This document shows, piece by piece, positions 52,670-61,044 of a DNA stretch of 64,000 bases. The notes beneath the pieces were generated by a model. The model did not search any database. It saw nothing but the letters and a program-made list of their open reading frames with translations, and was not told where the DNA came from. Position 1 is the stretch's first letter. Each line of letters begins with the position of its first letter. Position numbers and translations under genes: made by a program. The stretch comes from Pseudomonas fluorescens HK44 (GTDB lineage: Bacteria; Pseudomonadota; Gammaproteobacteria; Pseudomonadales; Pseudomonadaceae). Where the stretch lies: the NCBI RefSeq assembly GCF_000217955.3, contig NZ_AFOY02000015.1:1054001-1118000 (forward strand). Direction: 5' to 3'.

Positions 52670-53038
52670 ATGGAATATAAGAAAGCAGCAATCACGGCTT
52701 ACACAGGGAATGGCGGCCCGGTTCGACTTTTCGACGTTCCATTTCATTTCAGCGTGGGCGGACGATCGCTTTGCACTGGGGTCGATATCACCGGCGAGAC
52801 TATGCAGCGAGCGGGATGGCTTGGCCTGCAAACTGGAGAGTTCGAAGGCTGGCAATCAACCCATAGCATTGAGTTGTCCTATCCGAATGCGGGAGACAGT
52901 GACCACTTGCTCGAGGTGAATAAAAACTTTAGCGCTCCATTCCAGGATGGTGAATGGCTTTGGTTTCCCGCAATGCCATTGGTCAGGCAAAGGAACTCTT
53001 TTTTGAAAGCACCTCCAGTCAATGCCTCTGCCCGTTAG
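52670..53038 (+). CDS. Unknown protein gene beside the immunity region
   Basis: A 122-residue frame (AITAYTGNGGPVRLFDVPFHF, GWLGLQTGEFEGWQSTHS, DHLLEVNKNFSAPFQDGEWLWF). It looks like a compact beta-rich protein but matches nothing I know. The minus strand is open too with a less protein-like product. It is convergent with cro, overlapping its end by four bases. The ribosome site is weak, with GGAG about 15 bases upstream. Confidence 0.45.
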   Translation: MEYKKAAITAYTGNGGPVRLFDVPFHFSVGGRSLCTGVDITGETMQRAGWLGLQTGEFEGWQSTHSIELSYPNAGDSDHLLEVNKNFSAPFQDGEWLWFPAMPLVRQRNSFLKAPPVNASAR

Positions 53039-53169
53039 GCAATCACTGGAGACATGCCGTGCTTTTCCCGAACCCAACCAGAAACGGTGCTTTGATCAAC
53101 CTTGAGCTTTTCAGCTGTGATCTCTTGAGTGCCGAAGAAGGCAACGAGGTCCTTATAAATAGTGGTCAC
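53035..53169 (-). CDS. Cro-like phage regulator, probably truncated
   Basis: GTG at 53169 opens a 44-residue product (TTIYKDLVAFFGTQ, then LKVDQSTVSGWVREKHG) with a Cro-type helix-turn-helix. The TAA at 53035 follows PVIA; in the same frame the sequence continues RAEALTGGAFKKEFLC, which looks like the rest of the protein, so a stop mutation is likely. It is divergent from the CI-like repressor and overlaps the operator region, as in lambdoid switches. Too short for routine gene calling. Confidence 0.65.
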   Translation of the reverse strand: MTTIYKDLVAFFGTQEITAEKLKVDQSTVSGWVREKHGMSPVIA

Positions 53170-53180
53170 GCACACCCTCC

Positions 53181-53247
53181 ATACGGGAATACCCATATAC
53201 TAAATTATGGGAATACCTGTTTGCCAGGATATGGGAGCCCCCGTAAT
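53181..53247. promoter_or_regulatory. Three operator-like repeats of the phage immunity switch
   Basis: Between the divergent cro and repressor starts are three similar imperfect palindromes: ATACGGGAATACCCATAT (53181-53198), TTATGGGAATACCTGT (53205-53220) and ATATGGGAGCCCCCGTAAT (53229-53247). Half-site ATGGG or ACGGG pairs with CCCAT or CCCGTA, spaced about 24 bases apart centre to centre. This is the layout of a lambda-type OR region that would bind CI and Cro. Confidence 0.75.
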
Positions 53248-53256
53248 ACTCATCGA

Positions 53257-53928
53257 ATGGAATTTAAAGACCGTTTAAAAGCCGCAAGGCAGCACGCTAA
53301 GCTCAACCAAGTAGAACTTGCTCTCAGAGCAGGCATTACTCAGACATCAATTTCTGATCTTGAGCGCGGCAAATCAAAAGCATCTACGCACGTCGTAAAG
53401 ATTGCGGACGCCTGTGGTGTGAACGCCAAATGGCTTTCAGATGAGATCGGCCCGATGACGGGACCAGTGCGCTCGGAGTCGTCCCAACAGTCTGAATCGA
53501 ACGTCGGTTCAACTCGCCAACCAATTGAGTCCTTCCGCTACCCGGTAATCAGTTGGGTTGCCGTCGGCGCCTGGGCCGAAGCAGTTGAGCCCTTCCCTCC
53601 TGGATTCTCAGATCGTTACGAGCTCTCGGACTACAACTCAAAAGGTCCCGCCTTCTGGCTTGAAGTCAAAGGCGACTCGATGACATCGCCAGTCGGGATG
53701 AGTATCACTGAGGGGACTTTGATCCTGCTCGACACCGAAGCTGATGCACAGTCCGGGAAGCTGGTGGTCGCCAAACTGGCCGACAGCGACCAGGCCACGT
53801 TCAAAAAACTAGTTGATGACGGTGGTCGGCGCTTCTTGAAACCGCTGAACCCTGCATACCCTATTGAGATGTGTGCGGAAAATTGCCGGATCGTCGGTGT
53901 TGTGGTTAGAGCGCTGCAGAAGCTGTAG
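53257..53928 (+). CDS. CI-like phage repressor (HTH plus S24 peptidase domain)
   Basis: A 223-residue repressor. HTH_3 at residues 4-60 (RLKAARQHAKLNQVELALRAG, SISDLERGKS); a linker; then a LexA-like S24 domain from about 105, with the catalytic Ser in EVKGDSMTSP and Lys in GKLVVAKL. The autocleavage site resembles VGAWAEA (Ala-Trp rather than Ala-Gly). The protein would hold the prophage silent and be inactivated in the SOS response. The frame extends far upstream, but the ATG at 53257 follows the operators and begins the HTH. Confidence 0.9.
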   Translation: MEFKDRLKAARQHAKLNQVELALRAGITQTSISDLERGKSKASTHVVKIADACGVNAKWLSDEIGPMTGPVRSESSQQSESNVGSTRQPIESFRYPVISWVAVGAWAEAVEPFPPGFSDRYELSDYNSKGPAFWLEVKGDSMTSPVGMSITEGTLILLDTEADAQSGKLVVAKLADSDQATFKKLVDDGGRRFLKPLNPAYPIEMCAENCRIVGVVVRALQKL

Positions 53929-53968
53929 CCATCTGGCGTGACTCACATGAATTGATTTGGAATCAGGC

Positions 53969-54226
53969 ATGAACGACGCGATCAGAGAAATCACTGAAGC
54001 ACTAGATCAGCAAATGGAACTGAATTTCTTCATGGCCGGTAAGCTTATAGAGCTATCTCCAGCCAGCGAGCAAAAGCGACTGAAGAAAGAGCTGCATACT
54101 CGGCTCAGCGTTCTAAGAGAGCGAACCCTGAAAGCCACATGTGCGCTTGATGTCCTGACGAGCGATCGCAAGCCTGTCCGCACCACCCTTTTTTCAACAC
54201 TCAAGAAATGGTTCGCCGGCGGTTGA
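53969..54226 (+). CDS. Small helical prophage protein
   Basis: An 85-residue charged product (NDAIREITEALDQQMELNFF, LKKELHTRLSVLRERTLKA). No domain recognised; it is predicted helical. It follows the repressor by 40 bases, in the same direction, and may be lysogenically expressed with it. The ATG at 53969 is preferred over the upstream start because of AATCAGG just before it. Confidence 0.5.
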   Translation: MNDAIREITEALDQQMELNFFMAGKLIELSPASEQKRLKKELHTRLSVLRERTLKATCALDVLTSDRKPVRTTLFSTLKKWFAGG

Positions 54227-54259
54227 AATCTGGCGCGACGAGATTTTCAGGAGGTCACC

Positions 54260-54487
54260 ATGGCACTCAACAAACCCAACCAAGAGTTGCGCCGTGACTT
54301 GATCGCCGCCGCGTTCGACCTCGAAGAAGCCGCTCTGGAAATGTTCAGAGTGGCAAAACAACGCGGGGATACAGAGCTTCTGGAGGCCATGAGGACGATC
54401 GAGAAGCTGCATGAGCAAGCTGATCGACTGACTGCGTATGCTGATGAGGTAAAGGCGGCAAGGATTACGCGGGCTAAAGCTGAATAG
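54260..54487 (+). CDS. Small helical prophage protein
   Basis: A 75-residue coiled-coil-like product (ELRRDLIAAAFDLEEAALEM, TIEKLHEQADRLTAYADEV) with an excellent ribosome site, AGGAGGT, six bases before the ATG. No known domain. It is the second of four small plus-strand genes after the repressor, ending at the terminator at 54999. Confidence 0.6.
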   Translation: MALNKPNQELRRDLIAAAFDLEEAALEMFRVAKQRGDTELLEAMRTIEKLHEQADRLTAYADEVKAARITRAKAE

Positions 54488-54575
54488 CTCACGATCCTGA
54501 GTCATGTGTTTGGTGGGAAATGTTTGCACGCTAACAATTGAAAGACAGAGCAATGCCCTGCAGAAGGGTTACTGA

Positions 54576-54779
54576 ATGCCGAAGAAAAAGCCGGAAAGTA
54601 AAGCAGCAGCGACCGCTACTGAAATTGAGCGCTCTATCCAAGCCCTGAATAAAATGGCTGAACGCCTTTGGGGAGATGGTCGAGAGGCCGAGGCGAAAGC
54701 CCTCCTTGATGCATTGGATTCGCTAAACCGCGCGCTGGACCGGATCAGGATTGGAGAGAGTCGCAGGGTTCTTCATTAA
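54576..54779 (+). CDS. Small basic helical prophage protein
   Basis: A 67-residue product with a lysine-rich start (PKKKPESKAAA) and a helical remainder (IERSIQALNKMAERLW, AKALLDALDSLNRALDRI). AGAAGGG is nine bases ahead of the ATG. Not recognised. Confidence 0.5.
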   Translation: MPKKKPESKAAATATEIERSIQALNKMAERLWGDGREAEAKALLDALDSLNRALDRIRIGESRRVLH

Positions 54780-54841
54780 AGCGTGACAGTCAGTCGTTGC
54801 GGCGGGGATTTGTAAGCGATCGGACTTAAGGATTGACTGAG

Positions 54842-55000
54842 ATGGCGCACTCACTTCAATACCATATAGGCGAATCCGTTCGCGCCATTGAGGTCGAGAT
54901 CGTAAGGCTGCTCGACGTTGTGGTGTGCCTGTCACGCCATCGTCACATCTACCAGGCACAATGCGTTCAGCCAAAGGGATTTGGCTCCATCTACAGATAG
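54842..55000 (+). CDS. Short prophage gene ending at a terminator
   Basis: A 52-residue frame (MAHSLQYHIGESVRAIE, VRLLDVVVCLSRHRH) with AAGGA nine bases before the ATG at 54842. Its TAG coincides with the start of an intrinsic terminator, typical of a true operon end. Below the length limit of routine calling; not recognised. Confidence 0.5.
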   Translation: MAHSLQYHIGESVRAIEVEIVRLLDVVVCLSRHRHIYQAQCVQPKGFGSIYR

Positions 55001-55022
55001 CCCGGCCAGCGCCGGGCTTTTT
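54999..55022 (+). terminator. Intrinsic terminator after the small-gene operon
   Basis: AGCCCGG (54999-55005) pairs with CCGGGCT (55012-55018) and a T-run (55018-55022) follows. It ends the transcript of the repressor-side small genes. Confidence 0.85.
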
Positions 55023-55321
55023 CGTTTCTAATGTCATCGTACACCTCGACTTGCGTCGCCCCGCAAGAAACCAAAGTGCACTGTTCCGTACGGGCTCCCA
55101 AGCTACCCAAGGTAAAGCCTCCCCGCCCTCGAAAGACTGTTTATCTAATGTATTCAAAGATTTACAAGAGTAAAAATTTAGATCCGACTTGTATCCTGAC
55201 AAGTTAATACAACTCATTGTTATTTCAGGATTTTTTAGAAATACCTACTAACCTTTTCCTAGCATCTGCCGATGGCTTTTTCGCCTGCTAAACTGCTGAC
55301 TCCTCGAACGGAATCGACCTC

Positions 55322-55535
55322 ATGCCTGATCAATACACCCTCCCCGACATCCTCGAAGAATGTACGACAACCAGCTCGCCCTGGAGGCAGCCCTCATGGA
55401 GTTCACTCTGTGGGTTAGCAGCGCGGATCAGCAGAAGTCGGGGAGACCGTTCGCGGGGCACTGCATGCCATTGGCGAGAATGCCGGGCATATCAAGCAGG
55501 GGCTGGCCAGATTGAAAGTCACCCAGCAGAAATAA
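55322..55535 (+). pseudogene. Small Pseudomonas gene with two frameshifts
   Basis: ATG at 55322 opens DQYTLPDILEE. One base appears lost near 55359, after which the next frame reads YDNQLALEAALMEFTLWVS; a second base is lost near 55424, and a third frame reads RGSAEVGETVRGALHAIGEN and ends LKVTQQK at 55535. The joined product, about 71 residues, resembles a helical protein common in Pseudomonas. Two deletions in 70 codons make it a pseudogene. A terminator follows. Confidence 0.65.
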
Positions 55536-55557
55536 ACAGGTCCAGCAGGTCAGTCCG

Positions 55558-55582
55558 AAGCCCGCCAAGTGCGGGCTTTTTT
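55558..55582 (+). terminator. Intrinsic terminator
   Basis: AAGCCCGC (55558-55565) pairs with GCGGGCTT (55571-55578) around CAAGT, followed by a run of T to 55582. It ends the transcript of the small frameshifted gene. Confidence 0.88.
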
Positions 55583-55667
55583 GCGCTTGCTCAACAGTCG
55601 CCGTGTAACTCTCCCCCGTACACCAGCCAAATTCGCACTCCAATCCGTAGAAATATGACAAAATAAA

Positions 55668-55687
55668 TACTGTACATGCATACAGTA
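55668..55687. promoter_or_regulatory. SOS (LexA-type) box before the DUF1654 gene
   Basis: CTGT-ACATGCAT-ACAG (55670-55685) fits the gamma-proteobacterial LexA consensus CTGT-N8-ACAG exactly, and the flanks TA...TA extend the symmetry. It lies 17 bases before the ATG of the DUF1654 gene, inside an AT-rich promoter-like stretch. The gene should be induced by DNA damage. The phage CI is a less likely ligand, because its operators above have a different core. Confidence 0.8.
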
Positions 55688-55703
55688 AAGCAAGAAGCAC
55701 CAA

Positions 55704-55955
55704 ATGCCACAAATAGCAGTAGCCACGCCACAAGCCAGAAATTGTTATGAGCTTGTTGGTCGGCGCATTCAACGCCTGATCGCTACACCCAATGTCCAGA
55801 AGGTTCAGGCAGTTACCGTTTCCAGACGGAAAGACGAAAGTGTTGAAGCGGGGCAGCAGGTCCTTCAGGAAATCGAAGAGACCAGTGGTGTTCGTATAGA
55901 CCGTCTGGAGAGCGGCGCCGTCAGGATTGGGTGGCGAGAGTACTACGAGGTGTGA
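55704..55955 (+). CDS. DUF1654 protein, probably SOS-regulated
   Basis: An 83-residue protein. YELVGRRIQRLIATPNVQK and QQVLQEIEETSGVRIDRLESG, then VRIGW, follow the pattern of the Pseudomonas DUF1654 family (tyrosine-led helix, EIAET-like segment, SVxISW-like end). Function unknown. A LexA-type box overlaps its promoter, and its own terminator follows five bases after the stop, so it is a compact single-gene unit within the prophage. Confidence 0.75.
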   Translation: MPQIAVATPQARNCYELVGRRIQRLIATPNVQKVQAVTVSRRKDESVEAGQQVLQEIEETSGVRIDRLESGAVRIGWREYYEV

Positions 55956-55959
55956 AATG

Positions 55960-55983
55960 AGCCCGCCTTCGAGCGGGCTTTTT
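55960..55983 (+). terminator. Intrinsic terminator after DUF1654
   Basis: AGCCCGC (55960-55966), a six-base loop and GCGGGCT (55973-55979), followed by TTTTT. Three prophage units in a row end in near-identical GCCCGC hairpins. Confidence 0.88.
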
Positions 55984-55999
55984 ATCGCTCGATAACCTG

Positions 56000-56134
56000 G
56001 TGCATGCCGTTGCCGGAGGTCTCGCGCCGCTGAGCGTGCTGACCGTGAATTGGGACGCGCTCGACGCTCTGGTTGCGCAGCAAGGTTCGCTGTTCAGCAT
56101 GGCCGGCGTAACCCTGGTGAACGCCGCGGCATGA
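56000..56134 (+). CDS. Possible short gene or fragment
   Basis: A GTG-started frame of 44 residues (VHAVAGGLAPLSVLTVNWD, LVAQQGSLFSMAGVTLVNAA) overlaps the ATG of the next gene by four bases, as coupled genes do. It has no ribosome site and may be the end of a truncated phage gene. Not recognised. Confidence 0.3.
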   Translation: MHAVAGGLAPLSVLTVNWDALDALVAQQGSLFSMAGVTLVNAAA

Positions 56135-56504
56135 GCAAAATGAAGCGAGTAGTAAATCAACGACGCCGGCAGCCCTGGCTGGGCCTGCCGGCCAGCGGAA
56201 TCAAAGAGCTAGGCCATGGCGAGCGCAGAAACGGATCGAGTACGACGAGAAGGAATTGCGGCACCGATGCAGACTCGGCACCCGGCAGAAGCTTGATGAG
56301 CTGATGGCCTGGAACGGCATCGAGGAAATGAGCGAGGCGGTGCAGAACCTGAATGCTCATGCGCTTGGGCCTACCCTGTCATACAAGGCAATCGAGAGTC
56401 CGCGCCACAAAGTGCAGATAAGCGAAAACGTGGCGCGAATGTTTCGGAATGAGAGTTTGCTGGAGCTGCGCAAAGACCCGGGCGACGAACACTTCGCGCC
56501 CTAA
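56131..56504 (+). pseudogene. Prophage gene of unknown function with a frameshift
   Basis: ATG at 56131 opens KMKRVVNQRRRQPWLGLPAS, GIKELGHGERR. Around 56232 a base seems to be missing from an A-run; the following frame reads RIEYDEKELRHRCRLGTRQK, LDELMAWNGIEEMSEAVQNL and ends KDPGDEHFAP at 56504. No ATG exists in the second frame upstream, which supports one broken gene. The C-terminal part is of a type found in Pseudomonas prophages without assigned role. Confidence 0.5.
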
Positions 56505-56519
56505 ACGCCATACCTGCAA

Positions 56520-56723
56520 TCAGTTGCCTCGGCTGAGCTGCAGATTCTGAGTCGTACATTCAGTGGTGCTCACTGTGCCCATGAAGGCATTCATCTTCAC
56601 AGCGCACCTCTCGATATTCAGACCGTTACGCCCGTCACTTGAGATGTTGGTGACATATGGGCCAGCAGTTGTGCAGCCCGCCAAAACAGCAAGCAGGCCC
56701 AAGGCAATGATATTGAATTTCAT
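56520..56723 (-). CDS. Small prophage lipoprotein
   Basis: A 67-residue lipoprotein: signal FNIIALGLLAVLAGC with the lipobox LAGC (Cys 17), then GPYVTNISSDGRNGLNIE and two more cysteines. Similar small lipoproteins occur in Pseudomonas mobile DNA and may alter phage superinfection or the cell surface; that role is inference. Ribosome site AAAGGACTCAT is immediately before the ATG. Confidence 0.65.
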   Translation of the reverse strand: MKFNIIALGLLAVLAGCTTAGPYVTNISSDGRNGLNIERCAVKMNAFMGTVSTTECTTQNLQLSRGN

Positions 56724-56844
56724 ATGAGTCCTTTCGAGCAGCGGCCATTGAGATTTAGCTCAAAGCGTAGACCAACAAGGAAGACACCACCCATTCCGCT
56801 GTCGCATCCACTCACGGAGGGCGGCACCTACCCGAGGTAACGAT

Positions 56845-56973
56845 ATGCACGTCAGGGCCAAGGCAGTGATGGTCGACGCCCAGGGTGAGCCGATCATCAA
56901 CCCGAAAACGAAGGCGCCGAAGGTTGGATTTACGGAGTGGCCGCCGAAGCAGGAGGCTCAAGTGGCGGCCTGA
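56845..56973 (+). CDS. Short prophage gene
   Basis: A 42-residue frame (MHVRAKAVMVDAQGEPIIN, then KAPKVGFTEWPPKQEAQVAA) with GAGG seven bases before the ATG at 56845. It is basic and proline-rich. Too short for routine calling; not recognised, but the ribosome site and protein-like composition favour a gene. Confidence 0.45.
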   Translation: MHVRAKAVMVDAQGEPIINPKTKAPKVGFTEWPPKQEAQVAA

Positions 56974-57014
56974 CACACCCTCACCTATTGCGCCAAAAGA
57001 AAAGATCGTGGGGT

Positions 57015-57305
57015 TCAGAATCTCGGTAGATCGCCGATTTGCTCAAGCTCAGATACATTGGCTTCAAGCTCAATAATCGTCTCACCTGAGGAATTGACGC
57101 CAAGGAACACCCGTCCTCCATTTCCTCCTAGCTTATCCCGAGCAAAAACTTCATCGCCTCGAGCGAGTGCATCGCAGACGTCATCAAAGCTGACGACCTC
57201 ACTAGCTCCGATGGCCTGCATATGCCCGTCGACCTTCACCCATCTGAACTCAACAATTTTGCCGCTGTGGTCCTTTCGAGCTGTGGAAACGATGTAAGTA
57301 TCCAT
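57015..57305 (-). CDS. Unknown prophage protein
   Basis: A 96-residue protein (MDTYIVSTARKDHSGKIVEF, FDDVCDALARGDEVFARD, GGRVFLGVNSSGETIIELE). It has the look of a compact DUF3892-like beta fold, but that match is uncertain. The ATG at 57305 is preferred over 57332. It is divergent from the methyltransferase gene. Confidence 0.55.
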   Translation of the reverse strand: MDTYIVSTARKDHSGKIVEFRWVKVDGHMQAIGASEVVSFDDVCDALARGDEVFARDKLGGNGGRVFLGVNSSGETIIELEANVSELEQIGDLPRF

Positions 57306-57395
57306 ATCGCCTACCTCATTGAATGCTCCCAAAGCTAAGCCTAGCCCTCATTTCCTGAAATCATTTTTTTTCACGCCAGCCGGCGAGGATCCCCT

Positions 57396-59310
57396 ATGTC
57401 CGCACATCAGAAGTTACCCCAGTTAATCCATGGCCAGCCAAGCATGGGTCTGCCGTTCGAAAAAGAGCTGGTGGTTGACCTGTTCGCCGGTGGCGGGGGC
57501 GCCAGCACCGGCATCGCCCGGGCGTACCGGAGGCCGGATGTCGCGGTGAACCACAACCCCATCGCCCTGGCAGTGCACCGCGCCAATCACCCACAGACCG
57601 CGCATTACGTTGCCGATGTGTTCGAAGTTGACTCCGTACTTGCCACCGGCGGCCAGCCAGTCGGCATCCTCTGGGCGTCGCCAGACTGTCGCCACCACAG
57701 CAAAGCCAAGGGAGGCGCGCCGCGCGATCACGGTGTACGCGGCCTGGCCTGGGTGGTTGTGCGCTGGGCCCACGCTACCCGGCCGCGCCTGATGTTCCTG
57801 GAGAACGTCGAAGAGTTCTGCGACTGGGGGCCGATCGATGAGGAAGGCCAGCCAATCAAGGCAGAGCGCGGCCGCACCTTCAAGTCGTTCATCGCCGCGC
57901 TCAGCACGGGGCTGGCCGCAGATCACCCGGACATGCCGGAGATTCTTGAGTCAATCGGTGAGTTCGTGCCGGCGGAAGCGTTGGTACGTGGCCTTGGCTA
58001 CAACGTCGAGTGGCGCGAGCGCATCGCGGCCAATGCCGGGGCGCCGACCATTCGCAAACGCCTGTACCTGGTAGCGCGCAGTGACGGCAAGCCAATCGTC
58101 TGGCCCGCGGCGAAGCGCCACAAAACGCCGACGGCGAAGCAGCAACCATGGCGCACCGCTGCCGAGTGCATCGACTGGAGCAACCTGGGCCGCACCATCT
58201 TCCGCGACAAGCCGATGGCGGTGAACACGATGCGCCGCGTCGCCAAGGGTTGCTGGCGCCATGTACTGACCCGTGTGAAGCCGTTCATTGTCCCGATGCG
58301 AGGCACCTCAGCGGCGCACACCAGCACCCACGGCACGGACGAATCGCTCTCGACCATCAGCGCCGGCGGCACGCGTCACGCCCTGGTGCAGCCCGTAGCA
58401 GCGCCCTTCCTCGCTGAGTGCGCCAACGGCTCAGCGCAGCGCAACTTCAGCGCAGTCGAGCCGCTGCGCACGCAAGTCGCCCAGGTCAAGGGTGGGCACT
58501 TTGCGCTAGCGGCCTGCCACCTGACACACCTCACGCATCACGGCGAGCACAGCGGGTATTCCCCAGATGATGCTTTCCGAACAGTCACCGGTGCCAACCG
58601 CGGCGAGCAAGCAATTGTCAGCGCGCACATGACGACTTTCGGCCAGAACGCTGTCGGGAAGCTCGCCAGATGAGCCTACCCAGACGGTGCTGGCCGGGGC
58701 CGCCCGACATGGCGTCGTTGCAGCGTTCTTCGAGCAGGCGAACGGCGGGTTCTACGGCGGTGATGGCCGCGCCGCCGACTCGCCGCTCTCAACCATCTGC
58801 CAGTCAGGCGCAAATCAGCGGCTGGTGAGCGCCTATCTGGTGAAGTACTACGGCAACGAGAAGGATGGCATTTCGCTGACCGAGCCGATGCACACCTTGC
58901 CAACAAAGGATCGGGTGGCACTGGTTGAGGTCATACAGGTGCCGAACACGCTGACGCCAGAGCAAATGGAAGGCGCCCGCCGTTGCGCCGCCTTTATGCA
59001 CGAGCATCTGCCGGAGCACTTCAAAGACCCGGCCGAAATGGTCATGGTCGGCGGCTATGCGCTGGTGGACATAACCCTGCGCATGCTCCAACCGCCAGAG
59101 CTGAAAGCAGCCCAGGGATTCGACAAGGACTACATCATCGACCGCGGGCTGTTCGTCGACCCGGTGACCGGTGCCGAAGAATGGCGCGACATCAACAAAA
59201 CGGATCAGGTCCGACTGATCGGCAACAGCGTCTGTCCCGATGAAGCGGAAGCACTAGTCAGCGCCAACGCCGCCGACATCATCGAGCTATACCAACGCCT
59301 CGCGGCCTGA
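57396..59310 (+). pseudogene. Phage C5 cytosine DNA methyltransferase split by a frameshift
   Basis: Two adjoining frames form one Dcm-type enzyme of about 637 residues. Frame one (57396-58673) has motif I DLFAGGGGAST, motif IV as SPDCRHHSKAKGG, motif VI LENVEEF and motif VIII APTIRKRLYLVAR. After FGQNAVG an extra G near 58650 shifts the frame; the continuation SSPDEPTQTVLAGAARHGV joins the second frame, which ends with motif X GNSVCP and stops at 59310. Such phage enzymes protect DNA from restriction. Without motif X the first piece should be inactive unless ribosomes shift. Confidence 0.82.
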
Positions 59311-59345
59311 CTCGCCTTCACCTATTGCGCTGAAGGCGAAAGGCT

Positions 59346-59699
59346 CTATCCGGCAAAAACTCCGATCAGCGCACCAACTATCGCCAGCCAAGTAGCTGCC
59401 AACATGTGCCTGCCTGCTGAGCGCTTGTACTTATTCTGAGCCTCAATAAATTCATTAGGCTCAAATTGGCCATCAGACCTCAATCCATCCCCCATAGCTT
59501 GTGCGTGTTGAACCGCAAGTATCGAGAACACTGTCATGAGCGGCGCCGACTTAGACGCCCAACTTTCCGGCACTCCTAGATACCAACAGATCAAGAGCAC
59601 TACTGGAGTGGTAAGAAGTGCGAGCAGTGAAAAGACTTTCGTCATTCGCTGCGTTTTCAGTGCATCCATTTCGAAAAGATTGGTGGATTGAATAGTCAT
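59346..59699 (-). CDS. Small membrane protein
   Basis: A 117-residue protein with hydrophobic spans near residues 21-42, 52-65 and 100-116. No recognised domain. It is convergent with the methyltransferase gene. The ATG at 59699 overlaps the stop of the next upstream frame by four bases. Confidence 0.5.
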   Translation of the reverse strand: MTIQSTNLFEMDALKTQRMTKVFSLLALLTTPVVLLICWYLGVPESWASKSAPLMTVFSILAVQHAQAMGDGLRSDGQFEPNEFIEAQNKYKRSAGRHMLAATWLAIVGALIGVFAG

Positions 59700-59965
59700 A
59701 GCGGCTCCTCAAGAGTTGTTAACCAAAAGACTCTCACAGTTCCCGCCATCTTTAGCAGATCAGGTGATCCGTCAGCGCATCGGCGTAAAGAAATCCGACG
59801 CCAACGATCAGATCTATAAGGCTTAGAACCACCAAAGTTTATTTTTGGAGGCAATCCAAGTTTTTTCTTTCTGTCGTCATTCGGCTTACTAGAAAGCCAA
59901 ATCTTTTCGATGCGACTAAATCGAACAAAAAAAAGAACATATTTCTTCCCTACGGCGTTTTTCAA
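59696..59965 (-). CDS. Basic unknown protein at the edge of the IS3-type element
   Basis: An 89-residue frame, rich in Lys and Arg (VLFFVRFSRIEKIWLSSKPN, then DDRKKKLGLPPKINFGGSKP). Its start lies two bases outside the left end of the IS3-type element, so a longer original gene may have been cut by the insertion. Coupling by ATGA to the membrane-protein gene favours a true gene. More AT-rich than its neighbours. Confidence 0.42.
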   Translation of the reverse strand: MKNAVGKKYVLFFVRFSRIEKIWLSSKPNDDRKKKLGLPPKINFGGSKPYRSDRWRRISLRRCADGSPDLLKMAGTVRVFWLTTLEEPL

Positions 59966-59990
59966 GGTAGTTGTCGCGTCAACCGTCTAA

Positions 59991-61039
59991 CTATGCCGCT
60001 CTTTTCTCGACCTGTTGCTCTCGATCCGGGTTCAAAAACACGGTACCGATCGGCTCCCAGTTACGCGTCTGACCCGACCAGCGCTCCGGGGTTTTCCCCT
60101 TGGCTCGTTCGTACAGCTCATGTCGCAGGGCCAAGACTTGATGATCCAGCCCTCGATGCCGCTCGACTGGCGTGACAAAACGGATCCGGCTATGCCGGTG
60201 CTCGTGGTTATACCAACGCATTAAAAATCCCTCACCCAAGCTCGTGCGGCGTCCAAACTGGCAAAACCATCCTGTGGCCATTGCGGGCAGTACTTCAGCG
60301 TTCTAAACAGCGACTCCGAGTAGGGATTGTCGTTGCTCACCCGTGGTCGTCCCCGCGAGGGCGTGATGCCCAGCTCGTACATCTTGCTCAACAGCGTCAC
60401 CGATTTCATCGGCGCTCCGTTGTCCGAGTGCAGCACCAGCGGTTCGCGTAAACACTGCTCGCCGATCACGCTGCGTTGCAGCAGTGCGGCGGCTTTCTCG
60501 CCGCTTTCCGCGTCGTAGACCTCCCAGCCCACGGCCTTGCGGCTGTAAATATCCTCGATCAGATAGAGATAGTAGTACTTGCCGCGTATCGGCGACGGCA
60601 GATACGTGATGTCCCACGACCAGACCTGATTGGGCGCTTTGGCCGCATGAGTCGTCGGTGCTGCGTACCGCCTGGGGCGCTGACAACGGCCTCGATGTTG
60701 CTGTTGACCCGCCGCACGCAAGACGCGATAAAACGTGGCCTCCGACGCTAGATAACGCCCTTGATCGGCCAGGCGCGGCACGATCTGGCTGGGCGGCAAG
60801 TGAGCATAATCAGCGCCGTTGCACAGCGTCACAATCGCCTGGCGCTCGACCTCACTCAGCGCATTACGCGGCGTTGGCCGTGTGACAGTCGTTCGGGCAT
60901 CGGTGCGGATAACGTTTGTTTCAGTCCACCGTTGCAAAGTCCGCAGCGATAGTCCGATTTCCCGGCAGGCCCTGATTTTTCTGGCTCCCGCCACGACCGC
61001 GTTGCTCAGCCAGCCAACGAGTAACTGCCGTTCTGGCAA
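59991..61039 (-). pseudogene. IS3-type transposase orfB, frameshifted near its end
   Basis: An HTH region and an rve integrase core with DDE residues: WDITYLPSPIRGKYYYLYLI, LHSDNGAPMKS and the Glu in NPYSESLFRTLKY. The frame stops at 60221 after AWVRDF, where two extra bases precede MRWYNHEHRHSRIRF; that continuation ends at 59991. The catalytic residues precede the break, but the C-terminal 80 residues are lost. Inactive or weak. Confidence 0.82.
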
Positions 61040-61044
61040 AGTCG

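Noticed and set aside
52601..52855. 84-codon minus-strand frame opposite the 52670 gene
   Set aside because: Ser- and Cys-rich product without a ribosome site; less plausible than the plus-strand frame.
52954..53928. 324-residue version of the CI repressor
   Set aside because: The N-terminal extension spans the cro gene and the operators; the HTH starts at 53257.
54999..55983. Three similar short palindromes as a CRISPR array
   Set aside because: They are intrinsic terminators with T-runs, unequally spaced and with genes between; no cas genes are present.
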